Shown here piece by piece: positions 5,828-6,356 of a stretch of 6,356 bases of DNA. Within the stretch, counting starts at the first letter, position 1, and the number at the start of each line of letters is the position of its first letter. The notes below the pieces were generated by a model. That model was not told where the DNA came from and did not search any database. It was given only the letters and a program-made list of their open reading frames with translations. The stretch is taken from the NCBI GenBank assembly GCA_002427055.1, contig DIPA01000123.1:6469-12824 (forward strand). Direction: 5' to 3'. The translations under genes and the position numbers were made by a program. The stretch is from Firmicutes bacterium UBA5500. GTDB taxonomy: Bacteria; Bacillota; UBA994; UBA5500.

Positions 5828-6356
5828 ATGCCTGCGCAACTTGTTTTTGGGGTCCTAATTAGCCAATCATGGGCCCGCCAACTGGCAGAACAGCAAGACC
5901 TCTACGATGCCCGCATGTATGCTCTGGCAGCTCAACACAGCGGTATCTATGTATATTTCTTTCGACGTAAAGATATCGACTTTACCAAGAGAAGTATCCG
6001 CGGCTGGGTACCCCACCCGGACGGCCGCTGGGTCTACCAAGCAGTGCCGTGGCCAAATGTCTACTATGATCAAGTGAAAATCGCCTCGCTAAACAACACT
6101 AGGGCCTACCGCAAATTACACCGGCTACTAAACAACAGCTCTATTCCCCTTAATCCAGTTAATTTGCTAGCAAAATGGAAGTGTCATCTAGCGTTAAGTC
6201 AATTCCCCGATACGTCTGAGCTACTGCCTGAGACGATATTATGCCAAGATACGCGTAGCCTAAAGAAGATGCTTACGAAGCACCAAGTAATCTTGGCCAA
6301 ACCAGATGCCGGTAGCAGAGGAGAGGGAATCTGTCGCATTTGGCGTAGCGACGAGT
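5828..6356 (+). CDS. YheC/YheD-family ATP-grasp protein (endospore coat-associated), N-terminal part
   Basis: An open frame of 176 codons cut by the right edge. ATG 5828 follows AGGGGGG (5814-5820, within AGAGAGGGGGG) by about seven bases. The translation begins MPAQLVFGVLISQSW. Family features are the N-terminal IYVYFFRRKDIDF and IRGWVPHPDGRWVYQ segments (about 40-71), PWPNVYYDQV (74-83), the K-W/L-x-P-E-T stretch (about 113-137) and the nucleotide-binding loop LAKPDAGSRGEGICRI (156-171) that opens the ATP-grasp domain. The rest of that domain lies outside. Related Bacillus proteins YheC and YheD associate with the forming spore; their ligase substrate, if any, is not established. With splB this makes a second spore-linked gene here. 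The terminator upstream suggests separate transcription. Family assignment is good; the exact paralogue and function are unknown. Confidence 0.85.
   Translation, partial: MPAQLVFGVLISQSWARQLAEQQDLYDARMYALAAQHSGIYVYFFRRKDIDFTKRSIRGWVPHPDGRWVYQAVPWPNVYYDQVKIASLNNTRAYRKLHRLLNNSSIPLNPVNLLAKWKCHLALSQFPDTSELLPETILCQDTRSLKKMLTKHQVILAKPDAGSRGEGICRIWRSDE

Noticed and set aside
5794..5865. A 23-codon frame starting ATGATG before the YheC/YheD-type gene, containing CATC
   Set aside because: It is very short, has no ribosome site, and overlaps the true start; its Cys pair is probably chance.

Overview
The window looks like a chromosomal stretch from an endospore-forming member of the Bacillota, most likely of the class Clostridia. 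Two of its genes belong to spore-associated families: spore photoproduct lyase, and a YheC/YheD-type ATP-grasp coat-associated protein. The Shine-Dalgarno sites are strong and of the GAGGTGA / GAGGAGG kind. The multi-flavin redox protein and the 2,4-diaminopentanoate dehydrogenase-like enzyme fit an anaerobic fermentative or respiratory lifestyle. No species is assigned. No rRNA, tRNA, CRISPR array, insertion sequence or phage gene is visible.

Layout from left to right: (1) a minus-strand TPR protein whose N-terminal 124 residues are present and which runs off the left edge (1-373). A perfect 16-bp inverted repeat lies at the extreme edge, inside it. (2) A divergent intergenic region with a 14-bp palindrome (473-486). 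(3) splB, spore photoproduct lyase (583-1608), followed by a hairpin terminator. (4) A membrane-anchored protein with three tandem FMN-binding domains (1816-2919), the first RnfG-like, followed by a strong terminator. (5) A minus-strand MATE-family exporter (3020-4420), preceded by and overlapping a possible small two-helix membrane protein (4395-4604). (6) A divergent control region (about 4605-4686) with a 21-bp palindrome sitting in a TTGACC / 19-bp spacer / TAAATT promoter, the architecture used by MerR-family activators. (7) A plus-strand 2,4-diaminopentanoate dehydrogenase-like oxidoreductase (4687-5715) with its own terminator. (8) The start of a YheC/YheD-family ATP-grasp protein (5828 to the right edge).

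The genes appear to be mostly single-gene transcription units, since each plus-strand gene with a visible end has its own terminator. There is no obvious common pathway. The most notable points are: a spore photoproduct lyase with Ala at the usual hydrogen-donor Cys position but an extra Cys elsewhere, a stand-alone triple-flavin membrane protein with no rnf or apbE neighbours, and a MerR-type operator between an exporter and an orphan amine dehydrogenase, with no merR gene in view.
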